From positions 1-59,695 of the forward strand of contig JAFZGK010000018.1 in the NCBI GenBank assembly GCA_017555445.1: DNA of 59,695 bases, read 5' to 3'. A program made the position numbers and the translations under genes. Under the pieces are notes generated by a model, which was given only the letters and a program-made list of their open reading frames with translations, made no database searches and had not been told where the DNA came from. Below are positions 28,590-37,539 of this stretch, piece by piece. The DNA is from Bacteroidales bacterium. Lineage in GTDB: Bacteria; Bacteroidota; Bacteroidia; Bacteroidales; UBA932. Positions within the stretch are counted from its first letter, which is position 1, and the number at the start of each line of letters is the position of its first letter.

Positions 28590-29441
28590 TTATTCGATAA
28601 CAAGCCCGTCGTAGGCTGGACGGATTCCTTCAGGGAGTTCTGCGAGCAACTCTTCGTAACATGGAAGCTGATGCGATAGGTGAGTGAGCCACGTATTTTT
28701 TGCTCCGACTCTCTTTGCAACTTCGATAGCTTCTTCAAGTGAATAGTGGGAGATATGCTTTCCGTGTTTCACGCAGTTGATTACAAAATGCTTAAGTCCT
28801 TGGAGTTTATCAAATTCTTCTTCTGGGATGTAGTTCATATCTGTGCAGTATGCTATATCGCCGAATCGATAGCCAAGTACTGGTAATTTATAATGCATAC
28901 CTCTGATAGGAATGATATCGGCTGACTTTACCTCTTCTGCAAGATCGACTACTGAGTATGAATATCCCTTGCCGGATTCCCATGAAAGCACTTTGGTCGG
29001 TCCACCGCTTTGTATTGTGAAAGGAGCTGAATCAATATTGTGCACGTGCCATTCCGGAGCACCAGGATATTTAGTTTCAGCAAAAGCGTAGCTGTACTCC
29101 AATTTCAAGGCGTCCTCGACATATTTCTCACAATATATCTCTGTCGCCCTTCTTTCAAGGTAGTTGAATGCACGTACATCATCAAGCCCTCCTGTGTGAT
29201 CCTTATGATTGTGAGTCAATAGGATAGCGTCAAGATGGGTGACTTCCTCCCTAAGCATCTGCTGTCTGAAGTCAGGACCCGCATCAATAAGTATTCTGAG
29301 ACCGTTGAAATCTACCATAGCGCTGGCCCTGAGTCTTTTATCACGAGGGTCACTGCTTTTGCACACATCACAACCACACCCGATCATAGGTACTCCCTGC
29401 GATGTGCCTGTGCCAAGAAATGTCAGTTTAGCCTTACTCAT
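28590..29441 (-). CDS. PhnP-like metallo-beta-lactamase-fold hydrolase
   Basis: A 283-residue MBL-fold protein. The metal motif THNHKDH lies at 76-82, and early cysteines C22, C24, C27 (GCGCDVC) match the structural zinc site of PhnP, a cyclic phosphodiesterase. Later conserved His residues include RGMHY and the C-terminal LTHLSHQL. It is not RNase Z, whose exosite arm is missing. No phosphonate genes are near, so the substrate is uncertain; related proteins are general phosphodiesterases. It lies 25 bp downstream of mtaB on the same strand and is probably the last gene of that run. Confidence 0.87.
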   Translation of the reverse strand: MSKAKLTFLGTGTSQGVPMIGCGCDVCKSSDPRDKRLRASAMVDFNGLRILIDAGPDFRQQMLREEVTHLDAILLTHNHKDHTGGLDDVRAFNYLERRATEIYCEKYVEDALKLEYSYAFAETKYPGAPEWHVHNIDSAPFTIQSGGPTKVLSWESGKGYSYSVVDLAEEVKSADIIPIRGMHYKLPVLGYRFGDIAYCTDMNYIPEEEFDKLQGLKHFVINCVKHGKHISHYSLEEAIEVAKRVGAKNTWLTHLSHQLPCYEELLAELPEGIRPAYDGLVIE

Positions 29442-29466
29442 ACCGGCGTGTCTTATAAATTACAAT

Positions 29467-30717
29467 CTAAATGGTAACGTCGATGATCTTACCGATAAGT
29501 TCCGGGTCAAACTGCTGTGAAATGCGGATATAGTTACCTGTATATCCTTCCATCATTCCCTTCTTGTCTGTACTTTCAAACAGAACCTTTTCTGCTACAC
29601 CTTTATTTGACTCCACGAATTCATTATGAAGTTTCAAGCAAAGGTCCTCCAACATCTGGACTCTCTTTGTCTTTACGCAGTCCTGCACCTGATCTTTACG
29701 GGCAGCAGCTGGGGTTCCTGCACGACGCGAGTATGGGAAAATATGAATGAAAGCAGGTTTGACAACATCCTTAAGAAAGTTATATGTCTCCATGAACAAT
29801 TCATCAGTCTCGCCAGGGAACCCGACAATCACGTCAATTCCGAAGAATACCTTTGGTCCTCCGGGAACCTCTGAACGCTCCCTTATATATTGTATCTTAT
29901 GGGCAAAGGCTGCCGTGTCATAGCGACGTCCCATCTCACGAAGAATCGTATCGCATCCGGACTGAAGAGGAATGTGATAGTGTGGGAGGAATTTCGTTCC
30001 AGAAGTGATCCAATCTATCATCTCCTCTGTAAGAAGATTAGGTTCTATTGATGATATTCTGTATCTCTCAATGCCTTCTACATCGTTCAGCTGCCTGATC
30101 AGATCGAAGAATGTCTCTCCTGTGGACTTGCCGAAATCACCGGTATTGACTCCTGTAAGAACGATTTCCTTGATCCCTTCCGCTGCAATGGCCTCTGCCT
30201 GAGGAATGATCTCCGCAATAGGGATGTTCCTGCTTTCACCACGTGCATATGGCACTGTACAATAATGACATTTGTAGTCGCATCCGTCCTGTACCTTGAG
30301 GAATGAACGTGTTCTTTCTCCGCTTGAATATGCCGGGAAGAATGTTCCGAGGTCATGCCCACATCCGGCGCATCCATCAACCTTAGCCAGAATCTCCGGC
30401 ACTACCTGACTTTTTTCAGTTGCGCCGAATACTCGTGCAACACCTTCTATGGACTCGTAGTCACTGCGTCGCAACTGAGCTGAACAGCCGGTAACATATA
30501 TGAGCGCCTCAGGATTCTGTCTGTGCAGCTTCCTGATGATATTACGGCTTTTCTTGTCGGAATGCTCAGTTACAGTACATGTATTCACAAGGAACACGTC
30601 AGCGCCCTTGTTCCATGGTACCGCCTCGAAGCCTTCCTTCAGGAGCTTTCGCTCATACGTGGAAGTCTCAGCGTAGTTCAGCTTACATCCTAATGTTATA
30701 AATGCTATCTTCTTCAT
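29467..30717 (-). CDS. mtaB: tRNA t6A37 methylthiotransferase MtaB
   Basis: A 416-residue radical-SAM enzyme converting t6A to ms2t6A at position 37 of ANN-decoding tRNAs. The N-terminal cluster ligands are C11, C47 and C78; the radical-SAM cluster is C146-x3-C150-x2-C153 (CDYKCHYC). A C-terminal TRAM-like region is present but short. An unusual extra pair C116-x2-C119 lies between the two cluster domains. The ATG overlaps the folB stop (ATGA). It belongs to a minus-strand run beginning with tamB. The window also holds tsaD, which makes the t6A substrate. Confidence 0.93.
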   Translation of the reverse strand: MKKIAFITLGCKLNYAETSTYERKLLKEGFEAVPWNKGADVFLVNTCTVTEHSDKKSRNIIRKLHRQNPEALIYVTGCSAQLRRSDYESIEGVARVFGATEKSQVVPEILAKVDGCAGCGHDLGTFFPAYSSGERTRSFLKVQDGCDYKCHYCTVPYARGESRNIPIAEIIPQAEAIAAEGIKEIVLTGVNTGDFGKSTGETFFDLIRQLNDVEGIERYRISSIEPNLLTEEMIDWITSGTKFLPHYHIPLQSGCDTILREMGRRYDTAAFAHKIQYIRERSEVPGGPKVFFGIDVIVGFPGETDELFMETYNFLKDVVKPAFIHIFPYSRRAGTPAAARKDQVQDCVKTKRVQMLEDLCLKLHNEFVESNKGVAEKVLFESTDKKGMMEGYTGNYIRISQQFDPELIGKIIDVTI

Positions 30718-31088
30718 TGTTGCTCCCTACTGTGATATAATGTGACTCTCGACCATTGTGCTACGCCTTCCACCGGAGGTCTCTTTTTTGAAACCCTTAC
30801 TGAAAACGAAACGAACTGCGGGAATCTTTTCTCAATTGCCTTGACGATTCTGCCGGCAACATTCTCAAGCAGCTCGGACGGAATGCTCATCTCATCTGCG
30901 ACAATATCGTAGATTTCGCCATAGTTCACAGTGTGGTTGAGGTTGTCGCTTGCAGCTGCAGCTGAAAGATCCATGTCTCCGCGGAAGTCAACTGTGAATA
31001 AATTACCTCTGACCTTTTCCTGCTCAAGACATCCATGATATGCCTTGAACTCCATTCCTTCAAGTTCTATTGTACCTATGTTCTTCAT
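30714..31088 (-). CDS. folB: Dihydroneopterin aldolase
   Basis: A 124-residue folate-pathway enzyme that cleaves 7,8-dihydroneopterin. It starts MKNIGTIELEGMEFKAYHG; the active-site Glu22 (HGCLEQE) and Lys in VSKKRPP (about 100-105) are present, and the length is standard. The ATG at 31088 is used because the family begins there; an upstream in-frame start would run into the methyltransferase gene. It lies 2 nt after the RsmI-like gene and overlaps mtaB by four bases. Confidence 0.95.
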   Translation of the reverse strand: MKNIGTIELEGMEFKAYHGCLEQEKVRGNLFTVDFRGDMDLSAAAASDNLNHTVNYGEIYDIVADEMSIPSELLENVAGRIVKAIEKRFPQFVSFSVRVSKKRPPVEGVAQWSRVTLYHSREQQ

Positions 31089-31090
31089 GT

Positions 31091-31804
31091 TTATGCAAGT
31101 ATAAGGAAAACGCATGGGCGCTTGCCTATCACAAGGCCCTCCTTCTTCCACTCAGACACCTTCTTGGTCTTTATGTAAGCGTCAGGCATCGTTATGTTCG
31201 CAGCTACGCACACCTTTGTTGATGGACCGCATACTGCAAGGATGTCAGCAAAGAGAGAGTCATTTCTGTATGGAGTCTCAATGAGAATCTGAGTCTGATG
31301 CAGCTGAGCGGATACTTTTTCCAATGTGCGCAGTTTGCTTCTGCGTTCCTCTGTCTTAGCCGGAATATATCCGCAGAATGCGAAGGACTGACCGTTCAGT
31401 CCGGAAGCCATGAGTGAAAGCATGAGTGATGAAGGGCCTACAGCCGGAACCACTTTAATGCCATGCCTGTGGGCCAATGCCACTAACTGAGCACCGGGAT
31501 CAGCTACTGCCGGGAGGCCGGCTTCTGAAATCAGAGCGACATCATTCCCTCCGTCAAAAAGCTTCACATAACTTTCGACCGTAGCCTGGTCTGTGTGTTC
31601 GTTGAGTTCATGAAACTCAAGCTCACCTATATGCCCTTTCAGACCGGCACGTGAGAGATACCTGCGCGCAGTCCTGACTTCTTCCACTACAAATGTCCTG
31701 AATCCGCTGAGTGAATTCAAGACAGGGCCCGGAATGACTTCGGCCGGGTCATTTTCCCCGAGCGGGGAAGGAATAAGATAAAGTTTACCTCTTTCTTCTT
31801 TCAT
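31091..31804 (-). CDS. RsmI-like SAM-dependent methyltransferase (tetrapyrrole methylase fold)
   Basis: A 237-residue protein of the tetrapyrrole methylase family. Signatures are LYLIPSPLGEN near the N-terminus, ALISEAGLPAVADPG (around 90-105) and VPAVGPSSLMLSLMASG (around 118-134), the pattern of RsmI, which 2'-O-methylates C1402 of 16S rRNA. The N-terminal LGEN instead of TPIGNL and the differing C-terminal half suggest the second RsmI-like paralogue found in Bacteroidota rather than RsmI itself. The 5' end overlaps tamB by 20 bp and folB follows after 2 nt. Confidence 0.85.
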   Translation of the reverse strand: MKEERGKLYLIPSPLGENDPAEVIPGPVLNSLSGFRTFVVEEVRTARRYLSRAGLKGHIGELEFHELNEHTDQATVESYVKLFDGGNDVALISEAGLPAVADPGAQLVALAHRHGIKVVPAVGPSSLMLSLMASGLNGQSFAFCGYIPAKTEERRSKLRTLEKVSAQLHQTQILIETPYRNDSLFADILAVCGPSTKVCVAANITMPDAYIKTKKVSEWKKEGLVIGKRPCVFLILA

Positions 31805-34800
31805 CTTTCTTCTTGTTATCAGATGCTTCGATCTTCAATTCCACCTTACCTCCATCGATCATTGCCTGTTCTTCTGCCTGCCTTGCTGCCTGTCTTGCTG
31901 CCTTGCTCATGAACATGTTTCTGAAGAATTGCCCGAGACTGTTGAACTCGGTCTGGTATGTGAAACCAACGCCGCTTCTCTGTGAGTTGTCAAGATAGTT
32001 CGTGTAGGAATCCGCAGAGTGAGAGAACAGGTTGAGTCGGAACGAACCTGATCTGTCGAGCTTTATTTCTATGTCGATGTCGCCCACTACGTCTTGTGTG
32101 CCTCCGCTTGCATACTGCTTGTTGCCGACACTTCCGTTTACTACGACCCTGTTGTTGAACAGCTGGGTCGAAACGGCGACGTCGAATATGTCATTTCCCT
32201 TTTCATTAGGCTGGTAATTCAGTCCCAGGTCAAGAGGGATATCCAGTTTCTGGAATATGTTGTTCAGCTGATTGGCCATCGCCTCACTCACGTTCGAATA
32301 GAGGAGGGTAGTGTTGTTTACGATGCCTGACTGCTCGTCAGGAAGGAAACTGTTGGAAAGCAGGAGCGAAAGGAACTGTTTCTGTACCTTGTCCTCAGTA
32401 CTTAAAGCGCTCTCAACTCTTGACTTGACCATCGGGTCGAGGTCCGGGATCTCGATCGAGAAACTCAGGCGAGGATTGCTGATCTTCTCAGTGATGTTGA
32501 TTCCGCATTCCACCGTCCTTCTGTTGGCTACAGAAGTCGTATCTGCAATCAGTGTGGAGAGTGACGCCTTGGTCTTGTAGAGGGCGTCGATATCCAATGT
32601 ACTTTCAAGGATATCTCCGTTGAAATGTACGGAACTTCCGTCCTGGATTTCAAAGTCCCTGCTGACGAGACCGATTGCTACGAATTTATAGTTACCTCCG
32701 GTAAGTGTATAATCACCGTTTATTTCAAAACTGTCATTTCCGATTTCAAGGTCAAGAACTCCGTTTCCTCGGCCGGACAGCACGTTTCCACTTGCCTTGT
32801 CAATCTCGACAAATGCTTCTACATCAGGATTTGTATTGATTCTGAGCTTTACGTTCAGATTACTCTGTTCTGCTTCCTTTTCTTCGATCGTCTTGATCAT
32901 CTCCTCGTAAGGATCAATGAATATCTCTTTTTCCTCCTCCGTAAATTTGAGCAGGTTAGTACCTCTTCCGCCAGCACTTGCCGCATTCATCGGAATGTGC
33001 AGTTGTCCGGTCTTTGCGGTGGAAGCATCTACAGAGAGCAGAAGATCGCTTGTCGGACCTGTGATAGATACATTTCCGGTTCCGAAAACATTTCCATAGA
33101 ACGTCTCGTTCATATCTTCAGTAAGATTGACACCCTCGATTTCATTCACCCTGATTCTGGTGTCGAAATTGAAGTCCTTGAAATTGTTCCAATTTATGCT
33201 TCCGCCTATAGTACCGCTTCCGCCGAACCTGTCCGAAAGGGTTATGTCATCGAAATAAACTCCCTTGCTGTCCATATGGAAGGCTCCATCCGCCTTATAT
33301 GGCACATTAGTGTACGCTATTGTCAGTTCTGCATTGTCAAGCCTTGTGTTTTCGCTGCTGACTGAAAGACTGTCAAACGGGCCTCTTATATCCATAGTTC
33401 CGCTTATATATCCGTCCATGTCGCTGAATACAGTCGTAAGGAATGGCTTTGCGTATCCTATGCTGAGTCTGTCGAGCACAGCTCTTGCTTCTACTCTCTT
33501 TTGTTTAGGTGCAAGCATACCGTTGAGCGAGAGGCTGTTTCGTCCCTCTATTTCATTGATCAAGGCTATGTCGAAACCGTTCTTTTCCTCATTCAGGCTG
33601 CTGCCGATGCTTACGACTCCTAAAGGAATCTCGGCAATATAGGTGGAGTCGCACACCATGTCAATGAATACTCCCTTATCAGATAGAGGAGATGTAAGGC
33701 GAGCATGTCCGGTCATGAATCCGCTGATGCCGAAATCTGTGCCGATGACGGAGTTTATCAGTGATATGTCGAATCTCTGAAGCTCGAAGTTGAGATTCGC
33801 ATGACTGCTCTCAGATGTTTTTCCGTAGAGTCCGATATATTCTTCTCCTGAAATCAGACCGAATGATTCGACATCGACTTCCTTGCCCTTGATAGTTATT
33901 GTCGAAGGCATGATCTCCCATTCCTTCGAGTTCATGTAGAGGGATGAAGGACGTATGTCGATTTCTGCGGCAAGTCTTTCATTTTCCCTTGAAAGCCTGC
34001 TGTTAAGATATATCTGTCCCTTGTTTTCCAGTTCACTGTGATTGTCGTAAGTGAATCCGATTCCGACCATATCGTCTTCAGCATGCATCTGAAGACTGTT
34101 GTCATAAAGTCTGATGGAGGATGCCAGGAGCTCTTCGCAGTCAAGCTCAATGTTGAAGCTGTCATTGTCATTGTTGAAAGCAGCATTCAATCCCTTCAGA
34201 TAATGCTTGTTGAATGCTATTCTACCGGAATTGAGCAGGGCTTTAAGCAGGCCCTCCGGTGAAACCTCTGCCTTGAATGATGTGCCGGCTTCAATATACA
34301 TTCCCGGCATTACGAATGAGAGAAGATCCCTCATGTCATGGCATGTGAAATCCAGACTGTATCTGTCATCATTCCAGATATAGTCGGAATCCTTGAACAA
34401 AGCAGGAATCTCCTTTCTTGCAGTAATGTCCACAATGTTTCTGATGAAGCTTCCAATCTTGGCCGTACCCGAATATGATGCTGTGGCAAAGCTTGAATTG
34501 AGGTTCATGCTGTGTTCCTTGTCATGGCTATATGAGGTCAGGTTGACGTTGCCGACATCATATCTGCCATCTGCATTTTCGAGTATGATGTCAGCGATAT
34601 CAATGTTTCCGATGATCTCACCTTCACTTGTGCTTGTGAAGTCAGCATCCGTCTGAAGCCTTATCTTTGAGGCTCCGCGCCTGTCGATGTTCATTGCGTG
34701 AAGGTCTGCATGGCCGATGTTTGCATAGAACTTATACAGGGTGTTCTGTGTCTTTTGAGAAAGTGCGAATGTTCCTTGGAAGAGGAAGTTCAGACTCGGA

Positions 34801-36302
34801 TCGTTACATATGACTCTTGCGTCGAGAGATTCTTCTGAAAGATCGCCTGCTGCAGCTATGTTGCTGTATTCATATCCGTTGAGGTAGAGTCTGTCCACTA
34901 CAAGGGAGTCTAGCCTTACTTCAGGGATCTGTCCCTCACGTGAAAGTCTTGCATCAAAACCTGTCTTCAAAGTGGCCCTTCCTATGATCTCCTTATTCAG
35001 CAGATGTCCTATATCGAAATCGTCAGTTTTCAATGTGCCTTTTATGCCGAGCGGATGAGCTTTGGCAATGAGGTTGGTGAGCTGGATGTCTGTGCCTGCC
35101 TTTCCGATAAGCGAGCTGATACTGATGTCTGCATCAAGACTGTTAAGTCGTCCCTTTACGCTTCCATACATGGAGAACAGGATGCCCTTTGCATATTGTC
35201 CCATGTCGAACTTCATCTCGGGGGCCCATACTCCGATGAACCGGTCAAGACTCTGTGTGCTTATCAGGAATCTGCTGAGTCTGGCATCGATCATTGTGTT
35301 TTCTATCTCGGGAAGTCCGCTTACACGTCCTGAAACTGTGCCTGAAAATCCGCCATCAGCAATTGTCATCCGCATTTCAGAAAGCTCGAAGTCTGTCAGA
35401 TATCCTCCGATCTGTCCGGTAAGGGATGCCTTCATGTCCTTTCCGTACAGACCTGGTACGAAATACCATAATGTCTTGAAGTCCAGCTTGGTTCCATCAA
35501 GGTCTCCATCAAGCCTTACCCTCTCCGTGAAATATTTGAACTCACGCGAGTTCTTGTATGTCATCATGAACCGGTTCATCCTGATGTCGGACCAGTCATC
35601 CTTGATACGCAAGTCATCGATTACTGTCTTTCCGTTTCCTACGGTGACCTTTCCGGTAATGCTTTCACACACCCATCCGCTCTTCTCCCAGAAATTCATT
35701 TTGCTCACGATACCGGACATGACGCCTGCGTTGAACCTCATGTCGGAGACGTTGAGATTTATGTCTTCAATATGGAGGTCATTCCAGTTGATGCCCGATC
35801 CGTGTCTGATCTCCTCAGCTCTATGGTTCTTCATGGTGAAGGTCATGTCATTGATCTCCACGTCCTTGATGAGGAATATATCCTTTGTCCCCCGTTTAGG
35901 TACCTCCTTTCGTGGTATCCTGAATATTCTCGAAAGACTCTGGGTGTAAGAATCGGAGTCTTCAAGTACGAGGTTCATTTCAGCGTTATTGATGTAAGCC
36001 TTGTTCAGGTGAAGATGGTCCTTGCGCATCAGGCCGCTCAACGTGAATCTTGCTATGATGTACTGCGCCTTGAAAAGAGTATCGACAGGTGCGGCGATGC
36101 TGTCTCTCGGGTTCTCTGATGGAACCCTGTCTACGATTGCGATGTTCTTGAGGACAAGGGTAGTGAAGGGCTTGAAATGGATCTTTTCGAATGTGATATC
36201 TCCGTCAAATCGGGCTGAAATGTTTTCCACGACCTTCTCGGAAACGTACGTCTGCACCTGAGGGAGCTGGATAGCTAGAACCCCGGCGAGAAGAACTGAC
36301 AC
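31785..36302 (-). CDS. tamB: TamB-like translocation/assembly protein (AsmA superfamily)
   Basis: A very large envelope protein (1505 aa from the GTG at 36302) anchored in the inner membrane by one N-terminal helix. It is predicted to span the periplasm as a beta-taco groove carrying phospholipids or aiding barrel assembly. Repeated beta-rich segments fill the length; the C-terminal ~450 residues are the DUF490 (PF04357) domain, and the tail is basic. The GTG start cuts the membrane helix short. Fifteen open codons upstream (IKRALKIIWLTFVAV) restore a basic, hydrophobic anchor, but the only candidate start there is ATA at 36347. A -7 box TATTTTTG lies at 36378-36385. It leads the run tamB, RsmI-like, folB, mtaB. 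Confidence 0.9.
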   Translation of the reverse strand: MSVLLAGVLAIQLPQVQTYVSEKVVENISARFDGDITFEKIHFKPFTTLVLKNIAIVDRVPSENPRDSIAAPVDTLFKAQYIIARFTLSGLMRKDHLHLNKAYINNAEMNLVLEDSDSYTQSLSRIFRIPRKEVPKRGTKDIFLIKDVEINDMTFTMKNHRAEEIRHGSGINWNDLHIEDINLNVSDMRFNAGVMSGIVSKMNFWEKSGWVCESITGKVTVGNGKTVIDDLRIKDDWSDIRMNRFMMTYKNSREFKYFTERVRLDGDLDGTKLDFKTLWYFVPGLYGKDMKASLTGQIGGYLTDFELSEMRMTIADGGFSGTVSGRVSGLPEIENTMIDARLSRFLISTQSLDRFIGVWAPEMKFDMGQYAKGILFSMYGSVKGRLNSLDADISISSLIGKAGTDIQLTNLIAKAHPLGIKGTLKTDDFDIGHLLNKEIIGRATLKTGFDARLSREGQIPEVRLDSLVVDRLYLNGYEYSNIAAAGDLSEESLDARVICNDPSLNFLFQGTFALSQKTQNTLYKFYANIGHADLHAMNIDRRGASKIRLQTDADFTSTSEGEIIGNIDIADIILENADGRYDVGNVNLTSYSHDKEHSMNLNSSFATASYSGTAKIGSFIRNIVDITARKEIPALFKDSDYIWNDDRYSLDFTCHDMRDLLSFVMPGMYIEAGTSFKAEVSPEGLLKALLNSGRIAFNKHYLKGLNAAFNNDNDSFNIELDCEELLASSIRLYDNSLQMHAEDDMVGIGFTYDNHSELENKGQIYLNSRLSRENERLAAEIDIRPSSLYMNSKEWEIMPSTITIKGKEVDVESFGLISGEEYIGLYGKTSESSHANLNFELQRFDISLINSVIGTDFGISGFMTGHARLTSPLSDKGVFIDMVCDSTYIAEIPLGVVSIGSSLNEEKNGFDIALINEIEGRNSLSLNGMLAPKQKRVEARAVLDRLSIGYAKPFLTTVFSDMDGYISGTMDIRGPFDSLSVSSENTRLDNAELTIAYTNVPYKADGAFHMDSKGVYFDDITLSDRFGGSGTIGGSINWNNFKDFNFDTRIRVNEIEGVNLTEDMNETFYGNVFGTGNVSITGPTSDLLLSVDASTAKTGQLHIPMNAASAGGRGTNLLKFTEEEKEIFIDPYEEMIKTIEEKEAEQSNLNVKLRINTNPDVEAFVEIDKASGNVLSGRGNGVLDLEIGNDSFEINGDYTLTGGNYKFVAIGLVSRDFEIQDGSSVHFNGDILESTLDIDALYKTKASLSTLIADTTSVANRRTVECGINITEKISNPRLSFSIEIPDLDPMVKSRVESALSTEDKVQKQFLSLLLSNSFLPDEQSGIVNNTTLLYSNVSEAMANQLNNIFQKLDIPLDLGLNYQPNEKGNDIFDVAVSTQLFNNRVVVNGSVGNKQYASGGTQDVVGDIDIEIKLDRSGSFRLNLFSHSADSYTNYLDNSQRSGVGFTYQTEFNSLGQFFRNMFMSKAARQAARQAEEQAMIDGGKVELKIEASDNKKKDERRKR

Positions 36303-36506
36303 TACGGCGACAAAGGTCAGCCAGATTATTTTAAGCGCTCTTTTTATGACTCAAATGATTTAGAGTTGTCCAACTTGCAAAAATAATAAAAAATATCGGA
36401 TATTTTCTGTATTTTTGCAGGCTGAGGGTAACATAAAATATGCCTTTTTCATTTCTTGAGCAGGCTTGATGCCATGCTTCGGAACAGTCCATAAAAATAC
36501 GAGATT

Positions 36507-37529
36507 ATGTCTGAGATCATATTAGGAATAGAGTCATCTTGCGATGACACATCAGCGGCAGTCATCAAGGATGGCTATCTTCTGTCCAATGTGCTTGCAA
36601 GTCAGGAAGTTCACAAGGCCTACGGAGGTGTGATTCCGGAGCTTGCATCGCGAGCGCATCAGGTGAATATAGTACCAGTTGTGAGCGAAGCAATCACAAG
36701 GGCAGGAATAAAGCCTGAAGACATCACTGCAATCGCGTTTACAAGAGGCCCGGGATTGTTGGGCTCTCTGCTTGTCGGCACTTCATTCGCAAAGGGACTC
36801 GCGATGTCTTTAGACAAACCTCTTGTCGAAGTGAATCACCTGCAGGGGCATATCCTGGCTAATTTCATCAAGCAGTATGACAGCGAGAACAGACAGCCAG
36901 AATTCCCTTATCTCTGTCTTCTGGTTTCTGGCGGCAATTCGCAGATCGTGAAAGTCAACAGCCCTCTTGAATACGAGATTCTCGGCCAGACTATCGATGA
37001 TGCTGTTGGCGAAGCTTTTGACAAATGTTCAAAAATGATGGGACTCGGTTATCCCGGTGGTCCTATTGTAGACCGTCTTGCCAAGGAAGGCGATCCGTTG
37101 AAGTACAAGTTCTCAAAACCCCATATTCCTGGCTTCGACTACAGTTTCAGCGGCATCAAGACTTCGCTCCTGTACTTTGTCCGTGACCAGATGGCGATCG
37201 ACCCTGAATTCATGGAGAAGAACAAGGCTGACATATGTGCAAGTTTCCAGAAGGCCCTTATCGATATCCTCATGGATAAGCTGATCAAGGCTGCAAAGCA
37301 TACAGGAATCAAGCAGATTACCATAGGAGGTGGTGTTTCAGCCAACAGCGGACTCCGTTCGCGTATAGAGGAAGAGGGAAAGAAGAGGGGCTGGACTACA
37401 TTCCTTCCTGAATTCAAGTTCACTACTGACAATGCAGCCATGATCGCTATAGCGGGATGGTTCCATTATCGCAACGGCGAACGCTCATCTCTCGATGTAG
37501 CCCCGGTAAGTCGCCTGGCAGAATTTTAA
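36507..37529 (+). CDS. tsaD: tRNA threonylcarbamoyltransferase subunit TsaD
   Basis: A 340-residue ASKHA-fold enzyme that transfers the threonylcarbamoyl group to A37 of ANN-decoding tRNAs. The family signature GIESSCDDTS starts at residue 7; the metal-binding H111 and H115 lie in VNHLQGH, and SGGNSQI and GGGVSAN motifs follow. Length is normal. A -7 box TATTTTTG lies at 36410-36417. It is divergent from tamB, and the flavoprotein gene follows after 10 bp. MtaB, encoded in this window, acts on the product of TsaD. Confidence 0.96.
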   Translation: MSEIILGIESSCDDTSAAVIKDGYLLSNVLASQEVHKAYGGVIPELASRAHQVNIVPVVSEAITRAGIKPEDITAIAFTRGPGLLGSLLVGTSFAKGLAMSLDKPLVEVNHLQGHILANFIKQYDSENRQPEFPYLCLLVSGGNSQIVKVNSPLEYEILGQTIDDAVGEAFDKCSKMMGLGYPGGPIVDRLAKEGDPLKYKFSKPHIPGFDYSFSGIKTSLLYFVRDQMAIDPEFMEKNKADICASFQKALIDILMDKLIKAAKHTGIKQITIGGGVSANSGLRSRIEEEGKKRGWTTFLPEFKFTTDNAAMIAIAGWFHYRNGERSSLDVAPVSRLAEF

Positions 37530-37539
37530 ATTGTTGAAA

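Noticed and set aside
35062..35949. Open frame of 295 codons on the plus strand inside tamB
   Set aside because: Antisense to tamB, rich in Ser and Pro, no domain, no promoter; other antisense frames at 32625-33365 and 33265-33642 are rejected for the same reason.
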